54,370 bases of DNA from the NCBI GenBank assembly GCA_034180045.1, contig JAXFOY010000027.1, positions 1-54,370 of the forward strand, read 5' to 3'. Positions 17,901-27,100 of this stretch are shown here, piece by piece. The translations under genes and the position numbers were made by a program. The notes beneath the pieces were generated by a model. The model searched no databases, had not been told where the DNA came from, and was given only the letters and a program-made list of their open reading frames with translations. Position 1 is the stretch's first letter. Every line of letters begins with the position of its first letter. Source of the DNA: Eubacterium_B sp034180045. GTDB lineage: Bacteria > Bacillota > Clostridia > Peptostreptococcales > Anaerovoracaceae.

Positions 17901-19610
17901 TTAAAAACTAAGGACGGAAAATACTACATTAAGCTTATAGTTGAATTTAATCCGGAGACTAAAAAAATTGTAAGTGTCAAAGACCGCGGTACAGAAGATG
18001 CAAAGCAGGGCACTCAGTTCTACATAGACAAAACGAGCGGCGAGTTTAAGGACAAGGCTACCCAAGCATGGAAATTATTCAACGAAAAAGGCGGATTTGA
18101 TAAATATGTGGGAAAAACATTCGAAGAGGCGGAATCCGTTGAGGCTGTTTCCGGCGCGACGCTTACTTCAGGCGTAGTCAAGAAAGCTGTTTTGGACTCG
18201 GAGGTTAACCACAGAATCAAAACTAATGTCTTGGCAAAGATAGATGAATATAGCGAGGATGATTATGTAGGTGAAGATAAAGAGAAGTTCAAAGCCTTTA
18301 TGAAAAAAGAGCGAGATAAGATTGAAAATCAGCTCTTTGAAGCGGGACTTATAAAAAGGCAACACCAATACATACTATGGAAGCTTTCCACATTTACAAG
18401 CAAGAAACACGCTGAAAATGCGAAGAAAGCAGCAGATGAGATAAATAAAATCGGAGCTGTCGAAAATATAAATGCTGAGAGCGAGTCGGCAATCAGCAGT
18501 GCAAGAGCCGAGTTTAACAAGCTATCTTCACCTGAAAAGAAACTCGTTAAGAATGCCGAAAATCTTACAAAGGCAGAAGCAAAATTATTTGACTTAAAAT
18601 ATAAGGATGCGGTTACCGTAGAAGAGGGCGAGCATTTACTTGAAAACCGTGATTTTGGATATAAGGTTAAGGTTAGAATCTATGTAAGTGATTCCGGCAA
18701 AATAGTAAAAATAGAGGATGCAGGTACTCAGGACGAGATAAATTCAAATAAAGAAAATTATTATCGCAAGCACAATACTGAATACTTTACGGAAGATTTC
18801 CTTCCAAACGGCGGATTCTATAATTACCTAGGCAAAACAAAGGACAACTTCAAAGATGTTGATGCGATTTCTCATGCCACGCTGACAAGCAATGCTACAA
18901 AGGAAGCGATTTCAAATGCTTTCAAGAAAATTGAAGATAAGAAATTAAAGGCGGAAGAGGAGAAGAAAAAACAGGAAGAAGCGGAAAAGCAGAGAAAAGA
19001 AAAGGAGGCAGCTGAAGCAAAAGCCAAGGAAAAAAAGATTGCGGAATCGACAGCGCTTTCTGCTATAAAGGTGGAATTGTCAGGCAAAATCCTAAAGGAC
19101 AAGAACATCGTATTTGAAGAGAAAAAAGCGAAGGGCTTACTGATAGAGATTGATACTGCTTTTGCAAACTTTGACGACGAATACGGAAGGGTTTTATTAA
19201 ATGACCGCGCTTTATCAAAGGATGAATTTGAAGCGAGCGAGGGAAGCGTTATAATTAAAATCAAAGATAAGACGTTAAACGCCCTGAAGCCGGGGGTACA
19301 CAAGCTGAAAATAACCACTAAGGCAGGATACTATGAATCATCCATGAAGGTTATGGCAGCAAATGTCAAAGCCCCTGAGCGCAAGGAAGACGATAAAAAG
19401 AATTACGCTCTAAAATCGCCTGAGCAGGCCAAGACAAAATCGGCAGCTGATACAAATAATTCGTCTAAGATAAAAAAGGTAAATACGGGAGATGACAGTA
19501 AGGTAATTTTATATGTAACACTTACTGCCGTGGGAGCCTTATTGGCGGCAAGCATTATAATCATAAGAAGAAAATACATTAAGAAACACAAGAACTGCGG
19601 CAAAAGGTAA
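14922..19610 (+). CDS. Large surface protein with five FMN-binding domains
   Basis: A 1562-residue secreted protein. Signal peptide: residues 1-27. Five FMN-binding (FMN_bind, NqrC/RnfG-like) domains end in the flavinylation motif S/T-G-A-T: VSGAT near residue 122, VTGAT near 290, VSGAT near 416, VSGAT near 1076, and a degenerate ISHAT near 1316. In this family ApbE attaches FMN to the threonine. Between domains 3 and 4 lie two homologous Ig-like or novel segments (about 490-660 and 755-925). A Lys/Glu coiled coil (about 1345-1380) and an X2-like Ig domain (about 1385-1480) precede a C-terminal NTGD motif, one membrane helix and a basic tail, which looks like a sortase or membrane anchor. It is controlled by the upstream cobalamin riboswitch. 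Likely an extracellular flavin redox protein; its partner is unknown. Confidence 0.88.
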   Translation: MMRKKIVASVVCISMILSTAGSSFALGQAEGDQKRTYHTEAKTELGGADQDYDVKLAVELDKNGRISSVKDNGTDAKSDANKNFWQKYITESKAGKGLSSFIGKDEKGVEALKTGNGGADGVSGATVSSEAAKKAVLKAFSKKDKDKAENPDANKEGKPGSEDGKNKAEGDKDKKENSETVPDMSKAEVANIYEGKAVGGGHATLPYPMKVKVSVDKDDRIIKVEDNGTDPTENPESDTSDRDGAYVGIYMRGNGYRHFVGKTLDEVKKMEAIKNGAKYGTPGNAGIHGVTGATACSIASKDAVINALKNKKKWSMPPKKSEKLVAKEHVRYGRGGKETFRHYYACVKVTLDEKDEKIVKVEDFYTNPKGDPDAKFQDANTWYWNKFLAGKGLERYKNKTYNEVLQMNVEEGGADSVSGATLSSKMVKASVLNAFNLHPMNFEVCDKIKENSLHGPWENGVSDSAHNYNGSFIATLYNYLPEGYEPEITKVRYGTFDDKKQEMPASIVKIDKQSEGIGDLTIKAIGERKPGYYAIELKDKSGKYSDMNFSLDMQNSKYSYPNFTVEDRKNVFFKNGRARCDSMSIDDINRQIKEIEIFDEKGKLIKNLPLIDGNTNINKDYLDKIYKKHPLLTEDGKINPDLRDESGNKIFASDKVYKIHFHTWNGGGGVDLDNKADGDEFVTYNPKAVYPEEPVKPDPDKLTGEHQLRVDDYSYYYGYDEYFYPDVKAFEDGSGYKVGLKSTLPKSYDLQLVEVTYGMDAQNGEKVKNVSLTKDKKALILQGKLKPGNYFIRFKDGSGKYKTQPAIGKSKAYGIRTEYTPYPFFTIGTKYSRDFYRYISFDDKAYTFRIAKDAMTPENLVDNIYGLELISLKDNSKTVFNVLDKKNSTQTEEWKKNPLFDNKGRLNFDVKLSEGKKLVPGEKYSIKLKAAGNLNNSDDYDDVIYCRFTAPDEKTVKQLKEERAKEDKKAEKDKEQDPKVDNSKNIITKGYRELKTKDGKYYIKLIVEFNPETKKIVSVKDRGTEDAKQGTQFYIDKTSGEFKDKATQAWKLFNEKGGFDKYVGKTFEEAESVEAVSGATLTSGVVKKAVLDSEVNHRIKTNVLAKIDEYSEDDYVGEDKEKFKAFMKKERDKIENQLFEAGLIKRQHQYILWKLSTFTSKKHAENAKKAADEINKIGAVENINAESESAISSARAEFNKLSSPEKKLVKNAENLTKAEAKLFDLKYKDAVTVEEGEHLLENRDFGYKVKVRIYVSDSGKIVKIEDAGTQDEINSNKENYYRKHNTEYFTEDFLPNGGFYNYLGKTKDNFKDVDAISHATLTSNATKEAISNAFKKIEDKKLKAEEEKKKQEEAEKQRKEKEAAEAKAKEKKIAESTALSAIKVELSGKILKDKNIVFEEKKAKGLLIEIDTAFANFDDEYGRVLLNDRALSKDEFEASEGSVIIKIKDKTLNALKPGVHKLKITTKAGYYESSMKVMAANVKAPERKEDDKKNYALKSPEQAKTKSAADTNNSSKIKKVNTGDDSKVILYVTLTAVGALLAASIIIIRRKYIKKHKNCGKR

Positions 19611-19671
19611 ATTTGCGGGACCTTATGAAGAATAAGCAAATATGCAGTTAAAAGTCAAATTAAGGCAAATT

Positions 19672-19701
19672 CAAAAGAGAGTGAGAAATCACTCTCTTTT
19701 G
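19672..19701. terminator. Terminator after the FMN surface protein
   Basis: A perfect 13-bp stem (19672-19684 with 19689-19701) closed by a GAAA tetraloop. The outer CAAAAGAGAG/CTCTCTTTTG base sequence provides a U-rich end on either strand. The core resembles the hairpin after the V-ATPase operon. Confidence 0.75.
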
Positions 19702-19774
19702 ATATAGTAAGAAACAAATTTATTGCCTCATACTGACACAGCTTGCATATACAGCATGAGTGTATATACATATT

Positions 19775-19805
19775 TTGAAAGAATTGTATATTAATGCAAT
19801 ATAAT
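19775..19805 (+). promoter_or_regulatory. Candidate promoter of the ECF-amidohydrolase operon
   Basis: TTGAAA (19775-19780) and TATAAT (19800-19805) with a long 19-base spacer. The spacer contains the first copy of a 13-base repeat. A shorter spacing to AATATA is also possible. An ATATACA/TGTATAT inverted repeat (19747-19767) lies just upstream. Confidence 0.4.
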
Positions 19806-19876
19806 TTGCAGAAAATAAGTATATATAGCTAAATTGTATATTAAAATATTTTAATAATTATATATTTTAATAATTA
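19782..19876 (+). repeat. Short repeats upstream of the ECF S-component gene
   Basis: AATTGTATATTAA occurs at 19782-19794 and 19832-19844, exactly 50 bp apart. A separate 15-base unit, ATATTTTAATAATTA, is repeated perfectly at 19846-19860 and 19862-19876. The rest of this 305-bp gap is AT-rich and has no gene. The repeats could be operators, or chance in AT-rich sequence. Confidence 0.5.
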
Positions 19877-19915
19877 CAGATTAGAGATACTATATTCATA
19901 TAAAGGAGGCATTAT

Positions 19916-20440
19916 ATGAAAGTCAAATCAATTACATTTACCGGTTTATTTACAGCACTGATTTTTATCTTCACATTCACGTTCAAAATTCCGGCAGGCA
20001 ATACTTTGGGATATGCACATCTTGGAGACATGTTCATCATCATATCCGCCTGGATGCTGGGAGGAAAGTATGCACCGTTTGCAGCAGGTCTTGGGGCAAT
20101 GCTTGCGGATTTTGCATCCGGCTTTGCCGTCTGGATGCTACCTACTTTTATAGTGAAATTTGTGATGGCGGCAACTATCGGAATAATAGCGGAGAAGCTA
20201 TTTGACGGAAATTATAAGGGGTATTTAATAGGCACTTTAATAGGTGCGATATTGCATATTGCAGGCTATAGCCTTGCATGGTATGTTTTGGCGGGAAGTA
20301 CGGGAGCGGCAAGCGCTTTTGTGCCTTTATGCTTGCAAACTTTCATAGGCGTGGTTCTGGGAAATATCATAGTGTTTAGACTGGAGAAAACGGCTACAGG
20401 TCAGAAACTACAGATTATGGCAAGAGGTGAACTCGTATGA
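19916..20440 (+). CDS. ECF transporter S component, substrate unknown
   Basis: A 174-residue membrane protein with about five to six helices. The N-terminus (ITFTGLFTALIFIFTFTFKI) and the GYAHLGDMFIIISAWMLGG loop are typical of energy-coupling factor substrate-binding subunits of the riboflavin-transporter-like superfamily. It would bind a small vitamin-like solute and use a shared EcfAA'T module encoded elsewhere. AAGGAGG precedes the ATG. The stop overlaps the start of the amidohydrolase (ATGA at 20437-20440), so substrate import and hydrolysis are probably linked. Confidence 0.88.
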   Translation: MKVKSITFTGLFTALIFIFTFTFKIPAGNTLGYAHLGDMFIIISAWMLGGKYAPFAAGLGAMLADFASGFAVWMLPTFIVKFVMAATIGIIAEKLFDGNYKGYLIGTLIGAILHIAGYSLAWYVLAGSTGAASAFVPLCLQTFIGVVLGNIIVFRLEKTATGQKLQIMARGELV

Positions 20441-21162
20441 AGAAAATAGATGCACATTCTCACATAGGCAGTTTTGGCGGATGGGCAGGTGTTGCTTTTA
20501 CCAAAGAAGTTCTTGTAAAGCAGATGGAGGAGTATGAGGTCGAAAAAACATTTTTGACAGGCAGTTCGTTTCAGGATAACGACAATGTACTTGACGCATT
20601 TCAGACATACCCGGACAAAATTGTTCCTTTTGTTTGGACGAATCCCGTGCTTGACGATGTGGAGAAGAAGCTTGACAGATACATAAACAAAGAGGGCTTT
20701 AACGGCATAAAAATGCAGCCTCTGTTCGACTCTTTTGTCGCAGATGACCCTGTGGTTTATCCGGTGATGGATTTTGCGAGGGCTTACGATGTTCCGGTGT
20801 TTATACACTGTGGACACCCGCCTTTCTCATTGCCGTGGAGCATAGGACTTCTCGCAGAAAAATACCCTGATGTTAAGGTAACTATGATTCATATGGGGCA
20901 TGGACACGGAGTGTATATTGATGCTTCAATTAAAATGGCTATGCGCTATAGTAACCTGTATCTTGAGATGAGCGGTATGCCTATGGGAAGCAAGATAAAA
21001 GAAGCCTACGAAAGAGTTGGAAATGATAGAATTATGTTTGGTATAGATTCTCCTTTTCACCATCCGACGGTCGAAATTCAGAAAGTACTGACATGCGGAT
21101 TAGATGAGAGGGCGCAGCAAGCCGTTTTCTATGATAATGCAGCAAAGCTCCTAAAACTATAA
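20437..21162 (+). CDS. Amidohydrolase-family metal-dependent hydrolase
   Basis: A 241-residue TIM-barrel enzyme of the Amidohydrolase_2 type. The metal-binding HSHIG motif (IDAHSHIGS) is at the N-terminus, with further ligands in VFIHCGHPPF (about residue 125), MIHMGHGHG (about 150) and the catalytic aspartate in FGIDSPFHHP (about 208). It hydrolyses or decarboxylates a small molecule. The ATGA overlap with the upstream ECF S component suggests it acts on the imported compound. Length is a little short but all barrel motifs are present. Confidence 0.85.
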   Translation: MKKIDAHSHIGSFGGWAGVAFTKEVLVKQMEEYEVEKTFLTGSSFQDNDNVLDAFQTYPDKIVPFVWTNPVLDDVEKKLDRYINKEGFNGIKMQPLFDSFVADDPVVYPVMDFARAYDVPVFIHCGHPPFSLPWSIGLLAEKYPDVKVTMIHMGHGHGVYIDASIKMAMRYSNLYLEMSGMPMGSKIKEAYERVGNDRIMFGIDSPFHHPTVEIQKVLTCGLDERAQQAVFYDNAAKLLKL

Positions 21163-21166
21163 GATA

Positions 21167-21203
21167 AAAAATACATAGCTTATTTATAGGCTATGTATTT
21201 TTG
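21167..21203 (+). terminator. Terminator after the amidohydrolase
   Basis: AAAATACATAGC (from 21168) pairs with GCTATGTATTTT (21190-21201), followed by TTG. It begins five bases after the stop codon. Confidence 0.75.
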
Positions 21204-21248
21204 TGTAGAAATAAACGACGATTATACATACACACCGGCATTTAGCTA

Positions 21249-21257
21249 TGGTATAAT
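21249..21257 (+). promoter_or_regulatory. Extended -10 promoter of the S66 peptidase gene
   Basis: TGGTATAAT, a perfect TATAAT with the upstream TG dinucleotide. No good -35 is visible. It lies about 48 bp before the start codon. Confidence 0.5.
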
Positions 21258-21304
21258 TTTAAGTGATTATACCGGTAATTTGAAGCTACGTACGGAGGTG
21301 AAGC

Positions 21305-22378
21305 ATGAAAGCAAAAAAGCTAAGACGGGGAGATGCGATAGGAATCGTTAGTTTGTCTAAGGGTATTTTGGGAGAAAAGTTTGTTTCACACGAAAAAGAA
21401 TTAGCCGAAAGAAGACTTGAGAATTTCGGGTTCAAAGTCAAGTACATGGACAATGCGCTAAAAGGCTTTGAATATCTGAATGAACATCCCGAAAAAAGAG
21501 CTGAGGACCTGATTCAGGCATTTTCCGATTCCGAGGTTAAAGCTATTATATGCGCAATAGGAGGAGATGATACATATAGGCTTACGCCTTACCTGTTCAG
21601 CGACGGAAGATTTATGGAGCTGGTAAAGAAGAATCCCAAAATTTTCTTAGGATTTTCCGATACGACATTAAACCATTTGATGTTATATAAGTGCGGGCTA
21701 AACACATTTTACGGACAGTCACTTCTGGCAGATATCGCTGAGCTTGATACGGAAATGTTGCCGTATTCGCAGAAATATTTCGAGAAGGTATTTATAGACG
21801 GCAGTTTGGATGTAATAAAATCAAGTGAACTTTGGTATGAGGAGAGAACCGATTACAGCGAGGCTGCACTTGGAACTCCGAGAATTCAACATAGGGAAAC
21901 CGCAGGGTTTGAGCTTGTAAACGGAAGCGGCAAATTCAGGGGCAAGGTTCTTGGCGGTTGTCTTGAATCGTTCGGAGATATGTTGTCTGAAACACTTCAT
22001 GCGGAAGAGGCGGAAATAGTATCAAAGTATGGAATTATGCCTGGACTCGATGAATGGAAGGGTAAAATTTTGCTGCTCGAAACAGCAGAGTGCGCTACAC
22101 CGCCAAAGGAGTTTCACCAGATTCTTCTAAGCATGAAGAAGACGGGTATATTCGATGCGGTCTCGGGCATCATAGCGGGAAAACCTCAGAATGAAATGTA
22201 TTATGAAGAGTATAAAACGATATACAAAGATGTAATTGGCAGCACTGAATTACCTATAGTTTACAATGTGAATGTAGGGCATGCCGTGCCAAGATGCATA
22301 ATACCGTTTGGAGTGGAACTCGAAGTGGATGCGAAAGAAAATGAAATAAGAATTTTAGAAGAAATTCTTGAAGCTTAA
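21305..22378 (+). CDS. S66-family serine peptidase (LD-carboxypeptidase / MccF-like)
   Basis: A 357-residue protein. The nucleophile is Ser118 in the elbow FLGFSDTT; the AIGGDDTYRL segment (residues 84-93) forms the upstream oxyanion loop. The C-terminal half has GGCLESFGDML and the LLLETAE region with the catalytic Glu, and NVNVGHAVPR near residue 325 with the His. The family includes muropeptide LD-carboxypeptidases and microcin C immunity peptidases; length is closer to the MccF group. GGAGGTG precedes the ATG by four bases. Confidence 0.85.
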   Translation: MKAKKLRRGDAIGIVSLSKGILGEKFVSHEKELAERRLENFGFKVKYMDNALKGFEYLNEHPEKRAEDLIQAFSDSEVKAIICAIGGDDTYRLTPYLFSDGRFMELVKKNPKIFLGFSDTTLNHLMLYKCGLNTFYGQSLLADIAELDTEMLPYSQKYFEKVFIDGSLDVIKSSELWYEERTDYSEAALGTPRIQHRETAGFELVNGSGKFRGKVLGGCLESFGDMLSETLHAEEAEIVSKYGIMPGLDEWKGKILLLETAECATPPKEFHQILLSMKKTGIFDAVSGIIAGKPQNEMYYEEYKTIYKDVIGSTELPIVYNVNVGHAVPRCIIPFGVELEVDAKENEIRILEEILEA

Positions 22379-22412
22379 ACAGGATAAAGACAGCAAGTAA
22401 ACAGGAGTTTTT

Positions 22413-23969
22413 ATGAGTATAATGACGGTGAAAAACCTTTCACACGGTTTTGGTGACAGAGCCATTTTCAACGATGTTTCTTTCAGACTTCTCAAAGGAG
22501 AACACATCGGGCTTATAGGTGCTAACGGTGAGGGAAAGTCCACTTTTATGAATATAGTAACGGGAAAATTGATGCCCGATGAAGGAAGCGTGCAGTGGTC
22601 AAAGAATGCAAATGTCGGATATATGGATCAGCACGCGGTGCTTAAGGCGGGAATGAGCATAAGGGAAGCCTTGGCTGAGGCCTTTGATCATCTATTTCAG
22701 ATGGAAGCTCAGATGAATGATATATATGCGAATATGGGCAGCGCCGAGCCTGCCAAGATGGACGAAATGATGGAAGAAGCCAGCGTTTTACAGGAACTTC
22801 TCATGGCACATGACTTTTACACCATCGATGTAAAAATTGACGAAGTCGCAAGAGCGCTCGGTCTTATGGAACTGGGACTTGACACTGATGTGACTGCACT
22901 TTCCGGCGGTCAAAGAACAAAGATTTTACTGGCAAAGCTTCTGCTTGCAAAGCCTGATGTTCTGCTTCTTGACGAACCTACAAACTTTCTTGACAAGGAG
23001 CATATCGAATGGCTCAAAAGATATCTTCAGGACTACGAAAACGCATTTATTTTGATAAGTCATGACATCCCTTTCCTAAATAGCGTAGTTAATATAATCT
23101 ATCATATGCATAACAAGGAACTTAAGCGTTATGTCGGAGATTACGACAAATTTATGGAGGTCTTCGAGGCACAACAGGCGCAGCAAGAGGCTGCATATAA
23201 GAGGCAGCAGGCGGAAATTGCAGAGCTGAAAGACTTTGTTGCCCGAAATAAAAGCAGAGTTGCCACAAGGAATATGGCGATGTCAAGACAAAAGAAACTC
23301 GATAATATGGAGCTTCTTTCAAGACCTACCGAAGCGCCTAAACCTGAGTTTGATTTTAAGGAAAGTAAAATCAGCGGTAAAGTTATATTTGAAACCAAGG
23401 ACTTAGTCATAGGCTATGACGAGCCTTTGAGCAAGCCCCTAAATTTATATATGGAGCGCAAGCAGAAGATTATCATTGAAGGTGCAAACGGAATCGGAAA
23501 GACAACGCTCCTAAAAAGTTTACTTGGGCTTATTCCGGCAATATCAGGTGAATCAAAGCGAGGGGATTCTTTGCAAATCGGTTACTTCGAACAGGAATCG
23601 GCAAGTGACGGAAACAACAGCTGTATTGAGGAAATTTGGCAGGATTTTCAATCGTGGACTCAGTTTGAGGTGAGGCTGGCTTTGAGTAAATGCGGACTTA
23701 CAACAAAGCATATCGAAAGCAAGGTAAAGGTTCTCTCGGGAGGAGAGCAAGCAAAGGTAAGACTTTGTAAATTGATAAACCGTCCGTCGAACTTGCTGGT
23801 GCTGGATGAACCGACAAATCATCTTGACGTTGCTGCCAAAGCGGAGCTTAAACGAGCCTTACAGGAATACAACGGCAGTATTCTTATGGTATGCCACGAA
23901 CCTGATTTTTATGAAGGATTAGCAACGGAAGTCTGGGATTTGTCGCAATGGACGACAAGGCTGATATAA
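22413..23969 (+). CDS. ABC-F family ribosome-associated ATPase
   Basis: A 518-residue soluble protein with two ABC ATPase domains and no membrane segment. Walker A loops are GANGEGKST (residues 36-44) and GANGIGKTT (about 358). Signatures LSGGQRTKILLAKLLL and LSGGEQAKVRLCKL are each followed by LLDEPTNFLD / VLDEPTNHLD. The charged linker (about 240-300) corresponds to the P-site tRNA interaction motif. It resembles the YkpA/YbiT branch of translation factors rather than a resistance protein. It is 34 bp after the S66 gene and probably in the same operon. Confidence 0.9.
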   Translation: MSIMTVKNLSHGFGDRAIFNDVSFRLLKGEHIGLIGANGEGKSTFMNIVTGKLMPDEGSVQWSKNANVGYMDQHAVLKAGMSIREALAEAFDHLFQMEAQMNDIYANMGSAEPAKMDEMMEEASVLQELLMAHDFYTIDVKIDEVARALGLMELGLDTDVTALSGGQRTKILLAKLLLAKPDVLLLDEPTNFLDKEHIEWLKRYLQDYENAFILISHDIPFLNSVVNIIYHMHNKELKRYVGDYDKFMEVFEAQQAQQEAAYKRQQAEIAELKDFVARNKSRVATRNMAMSRQKKLDNMELLSRPTEAPKPEFDFKESKISGKVIFETKDLVIGYDEPLSKPLNLYMERKQKIIIEGANGIGKTTLLKSLLGLIPAISGESKRGDSLQIGYFEQESASDGNNSCIEEIWQDFQSWTQFEVRLALSKCGLTTKHIESKVKVLSGGEQAKVRLCKLINRPSNLLVLDEPTNHLDVAAKAELKRALQEYNGSILMVCHEPDFYEGLATEVWDLSQWTTRLI

Positions 23970-24080
23970 AAGCTCTTTGTTAATCGGTCTTAAAATGCAA
24001 GTTGTCAAAAATTTAATGAAATTTTGCCTTTTAGGGTGTGGCGAAGAAAAAGGTTTTTTATGATTTAACTTTGAAGAATA

Positions 24081-24089
24081 TGGTATAAT
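24081..24089 (+). promoter_or_regulatory. Extended -10 promoter of the pilus island
   Basis: TGGTATAAT with perfect -10 and TG extension, 41 bp before the tip adhesin start. The 160-bp gap before it lacks a convincing terminator for the ABC-F gene. Confidence 0.5.
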
Positions 24090-24129
24090 ATAGAAAATAA
24101 GTGTTTTATAAAATTTTAAGGAGTCAGAC

Positions 24130-27100
24130 TTGGGGGGAAGAGAGAAATTAGGGCGTGTTTCTGCAATAGGTATATTGATACTAATCGGTTTAATGCTTTT
24201 TTCCGGCTTTAATTTTAGCATACTTGCTACAGAAGATGAAGCAGAGAAGCAGAATCAGGAAGAGAAACCCGCACAAATGCAGGACGTGGGTGAACCTGAA
24301 ATAGACGAAGAATCCGGACTTGCCGTCAATCTTGAAAATACAAGAGTAAGGGCGAAAATATATACGGATAAAAGCTATGTTCAGGAGGATCCGGCAGACG
24401 AAACCGTCATAATTCTGGAGGGAAAGCTCCCGAAACATGCGGCGGTAAGAGCGTATAGACCCGAGATAAAACTGAATAACGAAACTCCCCTCCTCGCTTA
24501 TGATATCACTATATTTGATGCAAATGGAAGTATTTATCAACCCGAGGAGAACGCCTCTATTAAGGTGAGCGTAGAAAGCGATAAGCTCAGAACTGTTAAG
24601 AACATGGAAGTCTTTCATATGAAGGACGAAAATGATAGTCCTGAGCTTATTAACGGTGCGCAAAAAATAGGAGATGGCGAAGTAAGCTTTGAAGCAAAAT
24701 CCTTCTCTATCTATATAATAAATGAGGGGGAACACAGTTCTGAATTTCACCACACATACAGGTTTTTTGACAAGAACGGTGATGAAATTGTAGGAAACAG
24801 GCAGGTAATTGCAGTTGGACAGGTGCTTAAGCAGCCACAGGCGCCGGGTGTGGAATCACATATCTTTGACGGCTGGTATACAGATAAAGAAGCCGGGCAC
24901 AAGTTTGAACAGTGGAATATAGAGGGGGAACTTACACAGGATAAAGAAACCCTGTTATATGCAAGATACCGAAAGGTTTATCATGTTTATTATAAGGCGG
25001 AGGCGAAAGTACCTACGGACACGGATCCTGTGATGGTTATATTTACACAGTCATATGGTGTCAATGAGGATGAGAAGATAAACTTTGATGATATTCCTTT
25101 CACGACGGAAGAAGGCAAGGCTTTAGTAGGCTGGTCACTTGTACCTAACGATGAGTCCACTATGGTCAAGAATCATGAATATGTCGTAAAAGAGGACATA
25201 AGGCTCTTTCCGATTATTAAGGATGCATATTGGATTGACTTCGAGTCGCAAGGAGGAAGCTACATACCGTCCAAATACGTGTTAAAAGGTGACTATAGCG
25301 TCGCGCCTGACAAGGTGCCGACTAAGCCGGGATATACCTTTGACGGATGGTATACGGATAAAGATACAAGCCCGGGCAACAGGTACAGCTTTAATCAAAA
25401 ACTTGATAAGTCGATTACGCTTTATGCGAAGTGGAAAATAGCACCAACTGACTATACTGTGGTATTTTGGCAGCAGGATATAAACGACAGGGTAGATGCG
25501 CCGGAGGACGGAAAGAAATATAATTTTGTCTCATCAGAAACAAGAACGGCGTATCCGGGAGAGATTGTAAACGCGACATATGCTGATACAAGGCTCGCAA
25601 ACACCGCAAATTATCAGCACTTCCACTATAACGAGAATAAGAGGCAGGCAGTCGAAGTGAAACCGGACGGAACTACAGTTGTCAATGTTTACTATGATCG
25701 CGATGTGATGTCAATTAAGTTCTTAGATCAATACGGCTATGAGATTAGCAGCATCGGTACATATAGAGGGCTTCATGGAGCGCCGCTCAGCAACTACGGA
25801 TATAGATGGCCGATACTTACGGGATATAAATGGTATAACAAAAAAAGTAATAATAACTATACCTTTTTAGATGCATTTCTTTTTCCGGAAGGTTCATATA
25901 ATAAGTATACTAACACCATGGAGCTTACGCGAACTGTATTAACGAACGCTTCCAACGCAAGAATAAGCCATTTTAAGGAGAGCATATCGGGTGGCTATGC
26001 AAGTGAACCTGACAACTATACCTTTGCAACGGGCAGTACCTTCAGCACATCAAATAAATACAATGGTTTTACAATCTACCAAAAACAGTCGAGCTATATA
26101 CCTACCGACTATTATGGTAATACATACGCAAAGCTGTGGGGGAACAGAGAGTCTACGGCTACGAATAGCGACATACCCGTAAATAAGGGGTCGTATATAA
26201 ACGGAAACGGCTATAGATATTATTACTACGACCTTAATTTATTTTATAAACGAAATACATATAAGTTTAAGTATGCATATGGAAAGACTCAATCGGAAAT
26301 AGTAGGACTGGCAAAAAATGCCCTTTATGAAACCAAGATAGGCTCGTCGTATAATTTAGAAGAGCCGTCCAAGCCTAGGGATATTCTGGGAAATCCGCTT
26401 ATTCCGGATTTCTATAAATTTAGAGGCTGGTTCAAAGATCCGAACGGAAATACTCCATATGAATTTGACGGTTCCGAAAAGATGCCTTCCAATGATGTGG
26501 TGGTGTTTGCAGTCTGGAAGCCGGATAAGGTTACTCTTTCGTTTGATACGAAAACCGGAAAAACCATTCCTAATCAAACGGTTGATGCGGGCAGTAAGGT
26601 GTTTAAGCCTGAATCACCTGAGCGTGACGGGTATCGTTTTGCCGGATGGGTAAGAGAAGACGGACGTCCGTTTAATTTTAACGAACCGCTCAAAGAAAAC
26701 ACAAAGCTTATCGCGCAGTGGGTTTCAGATAAAGGCTACAGAATCAATTATATGCCGGGAAAAGGTGCAAGCGGCGCCATGATGAAAGGGCCAAAGATTT
26801 ATGCACCGGGAAGCCCTGCCAGAGTCGTAGACATAAACCCTGATTGGGGATGGGTCAAGCCGGAAGGAAATACGGGTTTCCTATATTGGAGCACGGATCC
26901 TGATGACAAAGGGAAACGATATTATCCGGGAGAGGACTTATATCTATCCTCCAATGAACTCGTTTTATATGCTATTTGGTCGGATCACCTTGACGCAACC
27001 CTAAAATACGATTTGAACTATGACCCGGAGGTAGAAACGGATGAGTCCCTGGTACTAAAGCGATTTTACGAGGATAACAGCACATTCAACATCGGGGAAG

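Noticed and set aside
24190..24753. 187-residue minus-strand frame opposite the adhesin
   Set aside because: It has no ribosome site and mirrors a secreted protein with repeats.
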